From assembly GCA_964575675.1 (NCBI GenBank), contig CAZNRY010000110.1, positions 1 to 13,834 of the forward strand: a DNA stretch of 13,834 nucleotides, given 5' to 3'. Shown here one piece after another: positions 1-7,980 of the stretch. Under the pieces are notes generated by a model. It was not told the origin of the DNA, made no database searches, and saw only the letters and a list, made by a program, of their open reading frames with translations. The DNA comes from CAZNRY01 sp964575675. Its GTDB lineage: Bacteria > Eisenbacteria > RBG-16-71-46 > CAIMUX01 > VGJL01. The position numbers and the translations under genes were made by a program. Every line of letters starts with the position of its first letter. The stretch's first letter is position 1.

Positions 1-1
1 G

Positions 2-1993
2 CTCACTGTTACCGACCGAACGAAGGCGCAGCGCGATTATCTTGATCCGGTGCGAGTATCCGGAAAGACGCTCCTCGTGTGCATCGACGACATCCTGGAC
101 TTCTCGAAAATCGAAGCGGGGCGAATCGACCTCGAGGAGATCGAGTTCGACCTGCGGGAGCTGGTCGAGGGCGTGGGCGATCTTCTCGCACCGCAGGCCC
201 AGGAGAAGGGAATCGAATTCGTCTGCGCGACGAGCCCCGAGGGACCGGCCGCCTTCCGCGGCGATCCGACCCGTCTGCGCCAGGTCCTGCTAAACCTCAC
301 CGCCAACGCGATCAAGTTCACCGAGAGGGGCGAGGTCTCCGTTCATGTCGAGGCGGTCGAGAACGGCGGGGGTTCGGCCGAGGTCGTGTTCCAGGTCGCC
401 GACACGGGCATCGGGATCGCCGCCGAGGAGATCCGGCGGCTCTTCCAGCCCTTCTCCCAGGCTGACGGATCCACGACCCGCCGGTTCGGAGGAACGGGCC
501 TCGGGCTCGCGATCTCTCAGCGGCTGGTCGAGTTGATGAACGGCCGGATCGGGGTCGAGAGCGCCCCGGGCGCGGGAAGCATCTTCACCTTCTCCGTTCC
601 GCTGAAATACTCCGAACGATCCGAACCCCCACTGCCTCCGCGGGCGGTCGGACTCGTGGATCTTCCGGTCCTCATCGTGGACGACAACGAGACGAATCGC
701 GCCCTCCTGGTCGCGATGCTCCAGTCGTTCGGCTGCAAGGCGATGGCCGTCCGGGGGGGATGGGAGGCTCTCGCGTCCCTCCGCACGGCGACTTCAACGG
801 GACGTCCCTTCGCCCTTGCGCTACTCGACAAGCTGATGCCGGGCATGAACGGCAGCGAGCTCGCCGACGCGATCGACTCGAACCGGGAGATCCACCCGCT
901 TCCCCTGATTCTACTGACGTCGGTCCGCTTCTCACGAACGAGCTTGGATGAGTCGGATCGCTTCGCGGCCGTCCTGTCGAAGCCGGTCAAGCAACACATC
1001 CTTCTCGAAACGATGGTCCGCGTCCTGGCCGAGGGAGAGGTTCCCGTCGAGACGGGGGCGGCGGAGCAGACGGGTGACACCCCCCGACCTTCGCAGATCG
1101 AACCCCGAGGTTGGCCGGATGATTGGAGGGTGGAGGGTCCTCTGCGAATCCTGCTCGCCGAGGACAATCCGATCAACCAGAAGGTCGCCGTGACCCTGCT
1201 CGCCAGAGCGGGGCACCGGGTCGATGTCGCCGTGAATGGGCGAGAGGCGGTCGAGATGTCGGCGCGCAATGCCTACGATCTCATTTTCATGGACATCCAG
1301 ATGCCGGTCATGGACGGCTATGAAGCTACCGCGGCCATACGGGCCGCAGACGCGGGCGCCCCGCATCGCCTGGCGATCATCGCGATGACGGCCCGGGCCA
1401 TGAAGGGCGATCGCGAGCATTGCCTCGCGGCGGGAATGGACGACCACATGACGAAGCCGATCCGCCCGAAGGAGGTCAATCGGATGATCGCGCGATGGTC
1501 TCCCGGCTCCCCGTCGTTCCACGCCGAGGGAACAGACGGCCGCGCCGCCGGTACGATCACAGCGTCGTCTGCAGACGATTCGTCATGCGGGCGGCCGGAC
1601 GGCGATGCGATCGCGGCGGCTTCCGATGCGGCTGACCCCGACCGCCGGTACGAAGAGATCATCGAGCGATTCCGCGAGATCGGGATGCTCGATGATCCTG
1701 AGGTGACGAACGAAGCGATCCGCATCTTCATGACGGATGCGGAGACCACGATCAGCGCGCTCCTGGGGGCGGTTTCCTCTGCCGACGCAGGGCAGGTGGA
1801 GCGGTCCGCCCACAAGATCAGGGGCGGCGCCTTGAACTTCGGCGCGAACAAGCTCGCCGGGTTCGCCGAGTCATTGGAAGAGGGCGGACGGACGGGCAGC
1901 CTCGCCGGCGCACAAGAGCTACTCGTGGAGATCCAATCCGAGTTCGCCGACCTTCGGTCCTTCCTCGAAAGCTACCTCCAGAGAGCCGCCTAG
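2..1993 (+). CDS. Hybrid sensor histidine kinase with two receiver domains and an HPt domain (5'-truncated)
   Basis: A multistep phosphorelay kinase of the BarA-like layout; the open frame enters from the left edge, so the N-terminus is missing. Numbering from the first complete codon, residues 1-40 are the end of the HisKA dimerisation helix pair (ILDFSKIEAGR motif). The phosphoacceptor His lies upstream of the window. A HATPase domain follows at about 65-200, with N-box Asn102, G1 motif DTGIG at 134 and a GTGLGL box near 165. REC1 (about 221-345) has VDDN, phospho-Asp276 in LLDKLMPG, and the conserved Thr and Lys. REC2 (about 380-495) has AEDNPINQ and phospho-Asp431 in MDIQMPVMDG. A low-complexity linker leads to an HPt domain with His604 in AHKIRGG. 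All acceptor residues in view are intact, so phosphate could pass His-Asp-His-Asp. A GTG at 50 is an internal codon, not a start, because HisKA homology continues upstream of it. The sensor input and the output regulator are not visible. Confidence 0.95.
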   Translation, partial: LTVTDRTKAQRDYLDPVRVSGKTLLVCIDDILDFSKIEAGRIDLEEIEFDLRELVEGVGDLLAPQAQEKGIEFVCATSPEGPAAFRGDPTRLRQVLLNLTANAIKFTERGEVSVHVEAVENGGGSAEVVFQVADTGIGIAAEEIRRLFQPFSQADGSTTRRFGGTGLGLAISQRLVELMNGRIGVESAPGAGSIFTFSVPLKYSERSEPPLPPRAVGLVDLPVLIVDDNETNRALLVAMLQSFGCKAMAVRGGWEALASLRTATSTGRPFALALLDKLMPGMNGSELADAIDSNREIHPLPLILLTSVRFSRTSLDESDRFAAVLSKPVKQHILLETMVRVLAEGEVPVETGAAEQTGDTPRPSQIEPRGWPDDWRVEGPLRILLAEDNPINQKVAVTLLARAGHRVDVAVNGREAVEMSARNAYDLIFMDIQMPVMDGYEATAAIRAADAGAPHRLAIIAMTARAMKGDREHCLAAGMDDHMTKPIRPKEVNRMIARWSPGSPSFHAEGTDGRAAGTITASSADDSSCGRPDGDAIAAASDAADPDRRYEEIIERFREIGMLDDPEVTNEAIRIFMTDAETTISALLGAVSSADAGQVERSAHKIRGGALNFGANKLAGFAESLEEGGRTGSLAGAQELLVEIQSEFADLRSFLESYLQRAA

Positions 1994-2009
1994 CCCGGTT
2001 TGACTTCGG

Positions 2010-2094
2010 CTGAGACGCGAGCCCGCGCGCCGCGAGGTCCGGCGCCCCCGGAACAAAGCCCAAGCCGAGCGGATGCGCGAGGCGAGCTTCTCAG
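2010..2094. repeat. Structured intergenic repeat, copy A
   Basis: A long imperfect inverted repeat fills the gap between the kinase and recD2. Outer arms CTGAGA (2010-2015) and TCTCAG (2089-2094) pair perfectly. Further in, GC, GCC and CGCGC blocks also pair, separated by small internal loops. The inner part (2019-2086) closely matches 5869-5935: both begin GAGC-N-CGCGCGC followed by C-rich sequence and GCGAGG, and both end with AGCCGAGCGG, ATGCGCGA and GCGAG blocks. The outer arms differ completely between copies but each is self-complementary, as expected for a structured element rather than coding sequence. It could act as a transcription terminator or be a REP-like dispersed element. No T-run follows the stem. 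Confidence 0.6.
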
Positions 2095-2214
2095 ATCTAC
2101 GCAAGCTGGTTTAGCCTGTCGATTGCGCAACCCGGCCGGTCGGTGAGAAACTTCGCCGACCGCCTCCGGCCGGCGCCCCGGCCGAGCCCGCTGGCGGCGC
2201 GACGGAGGCCACCA

Positions 2215-4446
2215 ATGGATCAAGGCCCGCCGGACCGATCGCAGACGGACATACCCGGCCTCGATGAGGGCGGCGAACGCAAGGACGTCCTCGACGGCGT
2301 CCTGGAGCGGATCGTCTATGCGAACGAGGAAACGGCCTGGAGCGTGGTGAAGATCGACGTTCCGGGTCGAAGGGAACCCGTCTCGGCAGTCGGCAAGCTT
2401 CTCGGGGTGCAGCCCGGGGAGAGTCTGCGACTCCGCGGCGAGTGGATCCAGGATCGCAAATACGGCGAGCAGTTCCGCGTCGACTCCTATCTGACCATTC
2501 AACCCGCCACACTCGCGGGAATCGAGAAGTACCTCGGCTCGGGGCTCGTGCGCGGGATCGGCAAGGTGATGGCCGGCCGCCTCGTGAAGAACTTCGGTCT
2601 CGACACCCTCGATGTGATCGAGAACCAAGCGAAGCGGCTAACCGATGTCGAGGGAATCGGACCGGTCCGAAGCGCTCGCATGCGCGAGGCGTGGGCGGAG
2701 CAGCGCGGAATCAAGGATGTCATGCTCTTCCTTCAATCGCATGGCGTGACGACCTCGCACGCGATTCGCATCTACAAGGAGTACAAAGAGCGCGCCATCG
2801 CGATCGTCAAGGAGAACCCCTACCGCCTCGCCCTGGACGTCTTCGGGATCGGATTCAAGACGGCGGATCAGATCGCACAGAACCTCGGCGTCGAACCTTC
2901 ATCCCCGCAAAGGGCCGAGGCGGGGCTTCTTCACCTGCTCAAGGAGCTAGCCGAAGACGGACACGTCTTCTGCCCCGAGGACATCCTCATAGAATCGGCG
3001 GAGAAGATCCTCGCGATCGAGCGGCCCGTCATCCTGCGGGCGATCGAGACGCTCGCGCTGACCGGCCATGCGGTGATCGAGACCCCGGCGGCCAACGGCG
3101 CCCGCGCCATCTACCTGACCTCGCTCCACTCCGCCGAAACGACGACCGCCTCGATCTTGATCCGCCTCATCGAGACCCCGGCAAAACCGATACGGATCGA
3201 CGCCGACCGGGCGATAGCCTGGTTCGAAGAGGGCCACCGCATTACTTTGGCGCCGCAGCAGGCGGAGGCGATCCGCCGGGCGATCCGCGAGGGCGTCCTC
3301 GTCATCACGGGCGGCCCGGGAACGGGAAAGACCACGTTGATCAATGGGATCATCCGGATACTCGAGAAGAAGGGACGGAGGATCTTGCTCGCCGCACCGA
3401 CCGGCCGCGCGTCGAAGAGGATGCAGGAAGCGTCGGGGCATGAGGCGAAGACGATCCACCGCCTGCTCGAGTTCAGTCCCAAGAGCCTCTCCTTTCAGCG
3501 CGATCAGGGGCATCCGCTCGCGGCCGACGTCCTCATCGTCGACGAGTTCTCGATGGTCGACATCGTCCTTGCTCACTCGCTCCTGAAGGCGATCCCGCCG
3601 GCCTGCCAGCTGATCCTCGTCGGGGACATCGATCAGTTGCCGTCCGTCGGTCCGGGCAGCGTGCTGGGCGACGTGATCCGGTCCGGCACGATCGGCATCG
3701 TCCGGCTCGAGCAGATCTTCCGGCAAGCGGAGAAGAGCCGGATCGTGGTCAACGCGCATCGGGTCAACCGAGGCCAGATGCCGCTCGTTGAGGAAGTCGC
3801 GAGCGGGACCGACTTCTTCTTCATCAACCGCGAGGATCCCGAGGAGATCCTGGCGTCGATGAAGTCTCTCGTGACCGAGCGGATCCCGCAGCGCTTCGGA
3901 CTCGATCCGATTGCCGATGTCCAGGTGCTGACGCCGATGCACAAGGGGCTCCTCGGCGCGACGAACCTCAACGCGGAGCTGCAGCAGCTCCTCAATCCAT
4001 CCGGCGAGACGATCGCCCGAGGGGGGCGCGTCTTCCGCGTCGGGGACAAGGTGCTGCAGATCCGGAACAACTACGACCTCGACGTCTACAACGGCGACAT
4101 CGGCAGGATTGTCCGGTGCGACGCGGTCGATCAGAAGGTGCACGTTCGCTACGAGGATCGCTCTGTCGCCTACGAGTACGCGCAGCTGGACGAGATCGTC
4201 CTCGCCTACGCCTGTTCGATCCACAAGGCGCAGGGGAGCGAGTACCCGGCGGTCGTGATCCCGCTCCACACGCAGCACTACATGATGCTGCAGCGGAACC
4301 TCCTCTACACCGGGATCACCCGCGGACGGCGGCTGGTGGTCTTGATCGGGAGCAACCGCGCTCTGGCGTTGGCGGTGAAGAACAACCGATTGCAGGAACG
4401 CCATACGCGGCTGGCGGAGCGGCTGCGGGAACTCGCGGGCCGGTAA
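2215..4446 (+). CDS. recD2: RecD2-type SF1B DNA helicase (RecD-like ATP-dependent helicase)
   Basis: A 743-residue superfamily 1B helicase expected to unwind DNA 5'-3' in repair or replication. The long N-terminal region (about residues 65-230) and a helix-hairpin-helix segment (LVRGIGKVMAGRLV, then DVEGIGPVRSARM) distinguish RecD2 from the shorter RecBCD subunit RecD. Motor motifs are complete: Walker A GGPGTGKT with Lys372, Walker B VDEFSMVD at 443, motif III LVGDIDQLPSVGPGS, SIHKAQGSEYPAVV near the C-terminus and motif VI YTGITRGRR with Arg703. Length fits the 700-800 residues usual for RecD2. The open frame reaches back to a GTG at 2143, but ATG 2215 is preferred: GGAGG at 2204-2208 sits 6 nt upstream, and the extension is a Pro/Arg-rich translation of noncoding DNA. 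No recB or recC is nearby. The gene stands alone, 221 bp after the kinase. Confidence 0.95.
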   Translation: MDQGPPDRSQTDIPGLDEGGERKDVLDGVLERIVYANEETAWSVVKIDVPGRREPVSAVGKLLGVQPGESLRLRGEWIQDRKYGEQFRVDSYLTIQPATLAGIEKYLGSGLVRGIGKVMAGRLVKNFGLDTLDVIENQAKRLTDVEGIGPVRSARMREAWAEQRGIKDVMLFLQSHGVTTSHAIRIYKEYKERAIAIVKENPYRLALDVFGIGFKTADQIAQNLGVEPSSPQRAEAGLLHLLKELAEDGHVFCPEDILIESAEKILAIERPVILRAIETLALTGHAVIETPAANGARAIYLTSLHSAETTTASILIRLIETPAKPIRIDADRAIAWFEEGHRITLAPQQAEAIRRAIREGVLVITGGPGTGKTTLINGIIRILEKKGRRILLAAPTGRASKRMQEASGHEAKTIHRLLEFSPKSLSFQRDQGHPLAADVLIVDEFSMVDIVLAHSLLKAIPPACQLILVGDIDQLPSVGPGSVLGDVIRSGTIGIVRLEQIFRQAEKSRIVVNAHRVNRGQMPLVEEVASGTDFFFINREDPEEILASMKSLVTERIPQRFGLDPIADVQVLTPMHKGLLGATNLNAELQQLLNPSGETIARGGRVFRVGDKVLQIRNNYDLDVYNGDIGRIVRCDAVDQKVHVRYEDRSVAYEYAQLDEIVLAYACSIHKAQGSEYPAVVIPLHTQHYMMLQRNLLYTGITRGRRLVVLIGSNRALALAVKNNRLQERHTRLAERLRELAGR

Positions 4447-4552
4447 GGACAGGCTCAGGGGACGTTCGGCGAGCCGCGGGCATGAGCCGGGATGGGCCGT
4501 TTTCCCAATGCGCGCGCCGGTCCCGCACGGGGAACCCGGACGCGCCCTCCGT

Positions 4553-4918
4553 CTACTTCATCAGCAGGTAGCGCATCGACGCCAGCAGGAGAATTCCCCC
4601 GAAGATCTTCTTCAGAACTCCCTGCGGCAGCCCGAGCGCGATCTTCGCTCCCAACAGCGAGCCCAGGAGCAATCCCCCCGCGATCAGGGCGGCGGCCTTT
4701 AGATCCACGTCCCCCTTTTTGTAGTACTGCAGCATTGCGAGGAGTCCGACCGGCGGAATCAGGACGGCCAGCGACGTCCCCTGCGCGAGGTGCTGGCTGA
4801 AACCGAAGATGAAGACCAGGGCGGGAACGATGATGATCCCCCCCCCGATTCCTGCCAATCCCGCGAGAACGCCGGCCGCGAGCCCCAGCGCCAGAAGCCC
4901 AACAAGATGAAGCGACAT
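4553..4918 (-). CDS. Half-length TauE/SafE (TSUP) family membrane protein
   Basis: A 121-residue, almost wholly hydrophobic protein matching one repeat of the TSUP family, whose members are proposed to export sulfite, sulfonates and related anions. The hallmark AGLAGIGGGIIIVPAL lies at residues 19-34. Helices are likely at about 5-22, 26-40, 48-65, 73-96 and 101-119, with a short polar loop YYKKGDVDLK at 65-74. Typical TSUP proteins are about 250 residues with two such repeats, so this one would need to dimerise to form a full carrier. Single-repeat members are known as annotated families, and I see no frame-shifted second half: after the stop the sequence becomes the intergenic gap to recD2. 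ATG 4918 is chosen over an in-frame GTG at 4924 because GAGGAGG (complement of 4924-4930) is correctly spaced, 5 nt, only for the ATG. The gene is convergent with recD2. Substrate unknown. Confidence 0.85.
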   Translation of the reverse strand: MSLHLVGLLALGLAAGVLAGLAGIGGGIIIVPALVFIFGFSQHLAQGTSLAVLIPPVGLLAMLQYYKKGDVDLKAAALIAGGLLLGSLLGAKIALGLPQGVLKKIFGGILLLASMRYLLMK

Positions 4919-5178
4919 CGCCACCTCCTCGGTCCGTCCCCGGCGAAGGTAAAGCCTCCCGGCGCCCGCTTCCAGCGAATCCGCGCCGCCCCTGCCCCCG
5001 CCCCGCGGTTCGATCCCAGCCCCCGCAATTACTCAGGGGCCCCACCACAACCTCCACGTCGTGGCCACGAACGCGAGAGTAAAGGCGGGGCCCCCGCAAC
5101 CCCCGTGGAAACCATCAGAACCCNNNNNNNNNNGCGCAAGCTCAGGGTGCCGGTCGCAACTCGTCCTGACGACGACCC
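4919..5178. other. Gene-poor stretch containing the assembly gap
   Basis: Beyond the ribosome binding site of the TSUP gene at its left edge, no gene is supported here. The sequence is C/G-homopolymer-rich, with open frames in several directions that lack family signatures, and it is interrupted by Ns. A GGTTCGATCC string near 5007-5016 resembles a tRNA T-loop, but the flanking bases do not pair. Because sequence is missing, a short gene or promoter spanning the gap cannot be excluded. Confidence 0.6.
5124..5133. other. Scaffold gap (10 Ns)
   Basis: Ten consecutive undetermined bases, the conventional placeholder for a scaffold join of unestimated length. Order and orientation across it rest on read-pair or similar linkage, so adjacency of the TSUP gene and the HD-domain gene is not proven by the sequence. 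Confidence 0.95.
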
Positions 5179-5207
5179 TTGACAACATGAGGTCAAATGC
5201 GTACAAG
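5179..5207 (+). promoter_or_regulatory. Sigma70-like promoter for the HD-domain gene
   Basis: A perfect -35 TTGACA (5179-5184) is followed after 17 nt by TACAAG (5202-5207, four of six matches to TATAAT). Transcription would begin near 5214, about 40 nt before the ATG at 5256. It is the only convincing promoter upstream of this gene on this side of the gap. Confidence 0.55.
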
Positions 5208-5255
5208 CTCTATTCGCGGTGCGACAATCTTCCGTCCTGCCGTCAAGGAGACAGC

Positions 5256-5840
5256 ATGACACCCGACCGACCGGCCCGCCCGGACGCCTACGAGCTCCTC
5301 TGCGAGCACACGCAGTCCGAGAGCTTGCGGAAGCATGCGCTCGCCGTCGAAGCGGCGATGCGCGCCTACGCGCGGAGATTCAACGAGGACGAGGACGCGT
5401 GGGGAATCGTCGGCCTCCTGCACGATTTCGACTACGAGCGGTGGCCCAATGCCCCGGATCACCCCCTGAAGGGATCCGCGATCCTCGCGCAGCGCGGGTA
5501 TCCGGAGCCGTGGCGCAGGGCGATCCTGGGACACGCGGCATACACCGGTGTGCCGCGCGACTCCCTGATGGCGAAGGCCCTCTTTGCAGTCGACGAACTC
5601 TGCGGTTTCGTCTCGGCCGTCGCCCTCGTCCGCCCGGGACGCTCGCTGGCGGAGGTCGATGCGCGCGCCGTCCGGAAGAAGCTCAAGGAGAAAGGGTTCG
5701 CACGAGCGGTCAACCGCGACGAGATCGTGCAGGGACCGGCCGAACTGGGGATCGACTTCGATGAGCACGTAGCCTTCGTGATCGAATCGATGCGCGAGAT
5801 CGCGGATCGGCTCGGGTTGGGGGGCGGCCCGGTGGGCTGA
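5256..5840 (+). CDS. HD-domain phosphohydrolase family protein
   Basis: A soluble 194-residue protein with the metal-binding pattern of HD-superfamily hydrolases: His27 in RKHALAVE, the HD doublet His56-Asp57 in LLHDFDYE, and Asp113 in FAVDELCGF. His69 and His93 (LGHAAY) are in positions where HD proteins often carry extra ligands. This is the short stand-alone HD type often annotated as a hydrolase or HDIG protein. The substrate, a phosphoester or nucleotide, cannot be read from the sequence. The start is ATG 5256: AAGGAG at 5245-5250 lies 5 nt upstream, and the longer open frame to 5061 crosses the N gap. The gene has its own promoter and is convergent with the S9 peptidase. The C-terminus ends in a Gly-rich GLGGGPVG. 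Confidence 0.88.
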   Translation: MTPDRPARPDAYELLCEHTQSESLRKHALAVEAAMRAYARRFNEDEDAWGIVGLLHDFDYERWPNAPDHPLKGSAILAQRGYPEPWRRAILGHAAYTGVPRDSLMAKALFAVDELCGFVSAVALVRPGRSLAEVDARAVRKKLKEKGFARAVNRDEIVQGPAELGIDFDEHVAFVIESMREIADRLGLGGGPVG

Positions 5841-5860
5841 GTCACGCTTTGGGCGATATC

Positions 5861-5942
5861 GTCTGCCCGAGCACGCGCGCCCGCGAGGCTCGCGCCCTGT
5901 TCGTCTAGCGAGCCGAGCGGGATGCGCGAAGCGAGGGCAGAC
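5861..5942. repeat. Structured intergenic repeat, copy B
   Basis: The second copy of the element at 2010-2094, lying between the convergent HD-domain and S9 peptidase genes. Its outer arms GTCTGCCC (5861-5868) and GGGCAGAC (5935-5942) form a perfect 8-bp stem, unrelated in sequence to the arms of copy A. The inner 67 nt (5869-5935) keeps the conserved 5' GAGCACGCGCGC block and the 3' AGCCGAGCGGG, ATGCGCGA, AGCGAG blocks. Position between convergent genes suits a bidirectional terminator, though neither side has a T-run. Confidence 0.6.
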
Positions 5943-5966
5943 GCGCAGGGATCCTTCGATCCGACG

Positions 5967-7940
5967 CTACCGCACCTTCTTCAAGTACCGATCGAAGAAC
6001 TCCACCATCCGGCGATATAGGATGAGTCGATTGGAGAGCTTGCTGACCCCGTGACCCTCGTCGCGGAAGATCAAGCTGTCGACCGGCGTCCCCCTTTCCA
6101 CGAGGGCGCGGAGGATCTGGCGCGCCTCAGAGACCGGAACGCGCGGATCGTTCTCCCCATGGACGACGAAGAGGGCGCCGCGGATCCGGTCCACTTTGTG
6201 AATCGGCGAGATCGACCGTAGAAAAAGCGAGTCTTCCGGCGCGCCGTATTCCGATGCGCGGACGCCGCGCCTGTAGGCTGCCGTGTTCGCCAGGAACGTC
6301 TCGAAGTTGGCGATCCCGACCTCGTCGATGCCGGCCGCGAAGAGCTCCGGGAACTCGGTCATCGCGGCGAGCGTCATGTACCCGCCGTAGGAGCCGCCCT
6401 TCACGCCAACGCGATCCGGCGTCGTGATCCCCTCGCGGATGAGGTATTTCACCCCCCATGCGAGGTCCTTCACCGAGTCGAGACGCTTCTTGTAGTTGTC
6501 GGCCTCGAGATAGGCGCGGCCATAGCCGGTGCTCCCCCTCACGTTCGGCGCGAGAATTCCGTAGCCGTTGAGGAGCAGGTACTGGAAATGACGGTTGAAG
6601 AACGGCCGGAACTGCCCCTCCGGTCCTCCGTGAACATCGACGATGAAAGGAATCGGCCCGCCCGACGTCCCCGGGGGCAGGTAGAGGAACGCCGGGATCT
6701 TCATCCCGTCGAAGCTCTCGTAGTGGACCAGCTTCGGAGACGTGAACCAGGCGGGTGCGATCCCCGCGTAGGTCGAGAAGGTCCGCTGCCGGAGCTGGTC
6801 CCGCCCGCGCACCCTTCCCCATGCGGGCGAGCCCCCCGCTTCCCACGTCCAGATGTCGGCGGTCTGCACGGGGTCGTTGTAGACGAAGGCGACCACCGCT
6901 CCCTCGGCGAGGCTCGGCGAGGAGACGATCCCTTCGAGAGCGGGCACGGGGAGGAACCGGCGTCCTCCGGTGTTCCAGAGGTGGAGTCTTCCCCATCCGT
7001 TCTCGTTCACGATCCAGGCGAGGAGCGTCCGATCGGGCGAGGCTGTGATCGATTCGACGGGCCACGGGGATCGATCTTCCGGGAATAGGTACTCCAAACG
7101 AGGAGGATCTCCGTCGATCGCCGCCACGCGGGAGACACCGTCTGGGTTGCGATCGGCCAGAAGATAGACCCGGTCCGGTCGGTCCGAGAAGATCGCATAG
7201 GTGTGGCGACCAGCATCCCGGTGTGGGGTCAAATGGCGCGCGCGCCCGGTCGTCATGTCGAGCGTGTAGAGATCGTTGTCCGTGTTCGAGTTCGTGTGAT
7301 AGAGGAGGAGGAATCGTCCGTCCTCGGTCAGGTCGCCGACCGCGTTCAATCCCTCCCGCTGGTGCACGATGCGCCGGGATCCCGACGAAAGGTCCTGCTC
7401 GTAAATGTAGAAATCCGTCGGACTGTCGGGATTGCCGCTGTAGTAAATCCTCCGATCATCGGGCGAGAAGAGGGGAACGCTGAAACGCGCATCCGAGTTG
7501 CTGGTGATCTGCCGCGTCAGCCCGCTCTCGGCATCGAGGAGGAAAATCTGATAGCGCTCGGTGCCTCCGACCGCGGCCGTCACCGCGATCGTCCGCTCGT
7601 CGTTCGAGAGGTTGTATCCGGAGACGCCGTTCGGAAAGAAAGTCAGTTGGTAGGGCCAACCCTCCGGCGTGAGCCGGTAGAGCTGCGAGGTTCCCGTCAT
7701 CGAGGAGGTGAAGAACAGGGTCTCGCCGTCGTGGGTCAGGGTCGGATTCGTGGCGGCCCCGATCTGCATGAAGGTCTCGATCCCCGGCAGATCCTCCGGG
7801 ATCGGCGGGCTGGCCCGGTGGACCGGATCCCCCGCTGCCCCCTCCGCGCCCACCGCGCGAACCGCGCTCATTGCGCCGGAAGCCGATAGGGCAGCAAGCA
7901 AAAGGATGAGACTCACAAAAGTGCGTGCGAATCGCGCCAC
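5967..7940 (-). CDS. Secreted S9 family prolyl-oligopeptidase-like serine peptidase
   Basis: A 657-residue exported peptidase of the prolyl oligopeptidase/acylaminoacyl-peptidase group. It cleaves short peptides, and the propeller domain restricts access to the active site. A signal peptide is clear: VARFAR, then a hydrophobic core SLILLLAALSASGA, with small residues around AVGAEGA. Residues about 55-370 are WD40/PD40-type propeller repeats (for example LFSPDDRRIYYSG). The C-terminal alpha/beta hydrolase begins near IPFIVDVHGGPEGQ. The triad is intact: Ser517 in GGSYGGY, Asp598 in HGENDPRVP and His630 in DEGHGVS. The GTG at 7940 is chosen over an ATG 57 nt upstream because a GAGGAGG sits 5 nt before it and it places the signal peptide at the N-terminus. 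The gene is divergent from the secreted unknown protein. An unusual nested palindrome lies just upstream of its ribosome binding site. Confidence 0.93.
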   Translation of the reverse strand: MARFARTFVSLILLLAALSASGAMSAVRAVGAEGAAGDPVHRASPPIPEDLPGIETFMQIGAATNPTLTHDGETLFFTSSMTGTSQLYRLTPEGWPYQLTFFPNGVSGYNLSNDERTIAVTAAVGGTERYQIFLLDAESGLTRQITSNSDARFSVPLFSPDDRRIYYSGNPDSPTDFYIYEQDLSSGSRRIVHQREGLNAVGDLTEDGRFLLLYHTNSNTDNDLYTLDMTTGRARHLTPHRDAGRHTYAIFSDRPDRVYLLADRNPDGVSRVAAIDGDPPRLEYLFPEDRSPWPVESITASPDRTLLAWIVNENGWGRLHLWNTGGRRFLPVPALEGIVSSPSLAEGAVVAFVYNDPVQTADIWTWEAGGSPAWGRVRGRDQLRQRTFSTYAGIAPAWFTSPKLVHYESFDGMKIPAFLYLPPGTSGGPIPFIVDVHGGPEGQFRPFFNRHFQYLLLNGYGILAPNVRGSTGYGRAYLEADNYKKRLDSVKDLAWGVKYLIREGITTPDRVGVKGGSYGGYMTLAAMTEFPELFAAGIDEVGIANFETFLANTAAYRRGVRASEYGAPEDSLFLRSISPIHKVDRIRGALFVVHGENDPRVPVSEARQILRALVERGTPVDSLIFRDEGHGVSKLSNRLILYRRMVEFFDRYLKKVR

Positions 7941-7952
7941 CGGATCCTCCTC

Positions 7953-7980
7953 GCGGGACCGCTTCCCCGGGGAATCCCGC
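7953..7980 (-). promoter_or_regulatory. Nested palindrome upstream of the S9 peptidase
   Basis: A perfect 12-bp palindrome TTCCCCGGGGAA (7963-7974) is flanked by a second inverted pair, GCGGGA (7953-7958) and TCCCGC (7975-7980). It ends just before the ribosome binding site of the minus-strand peptidase gene. It could be a repressor operator or a 5' leader hairpin. High GC raises the chance of random palindromes, so confidence is limited. Confidence 0.35.

Noticed and set aside
50..52. GTG as start codon of the hybrid kinase
   Set aside because: The HisKA helix sequence continues in frame upstream to the window edge, so this is an internal valine.
2143..2214. N-terminal extension of RecD2 from a GTG at 2143
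   Set aside because: No ribosome site; Arg/Pro-rich noncoding-like sequence; ATG 2215 has an ideal GGAGG.
2947..4404. 485-codon open frame on the minus strand opposite recD2
   Set aside because: The helicase motifs on the plus strand are complete and conserved; the antisense frame has low-complexity composition and no recognisable domain.
4447..4552. Possible terminator between recD2 and the TSUP gene
   Set aside because: Only short CGGC/GCCG and GGCTC/GAGCC pairings are visible, with a four-T tract that is not directly after a stem.
5005..5025. GGTTCGATCC resembling a tRNA T-loop
   Set aside because: The flanking bases form only about two pairs, and no acceptor, D or anticodon arms can be drawn around it.
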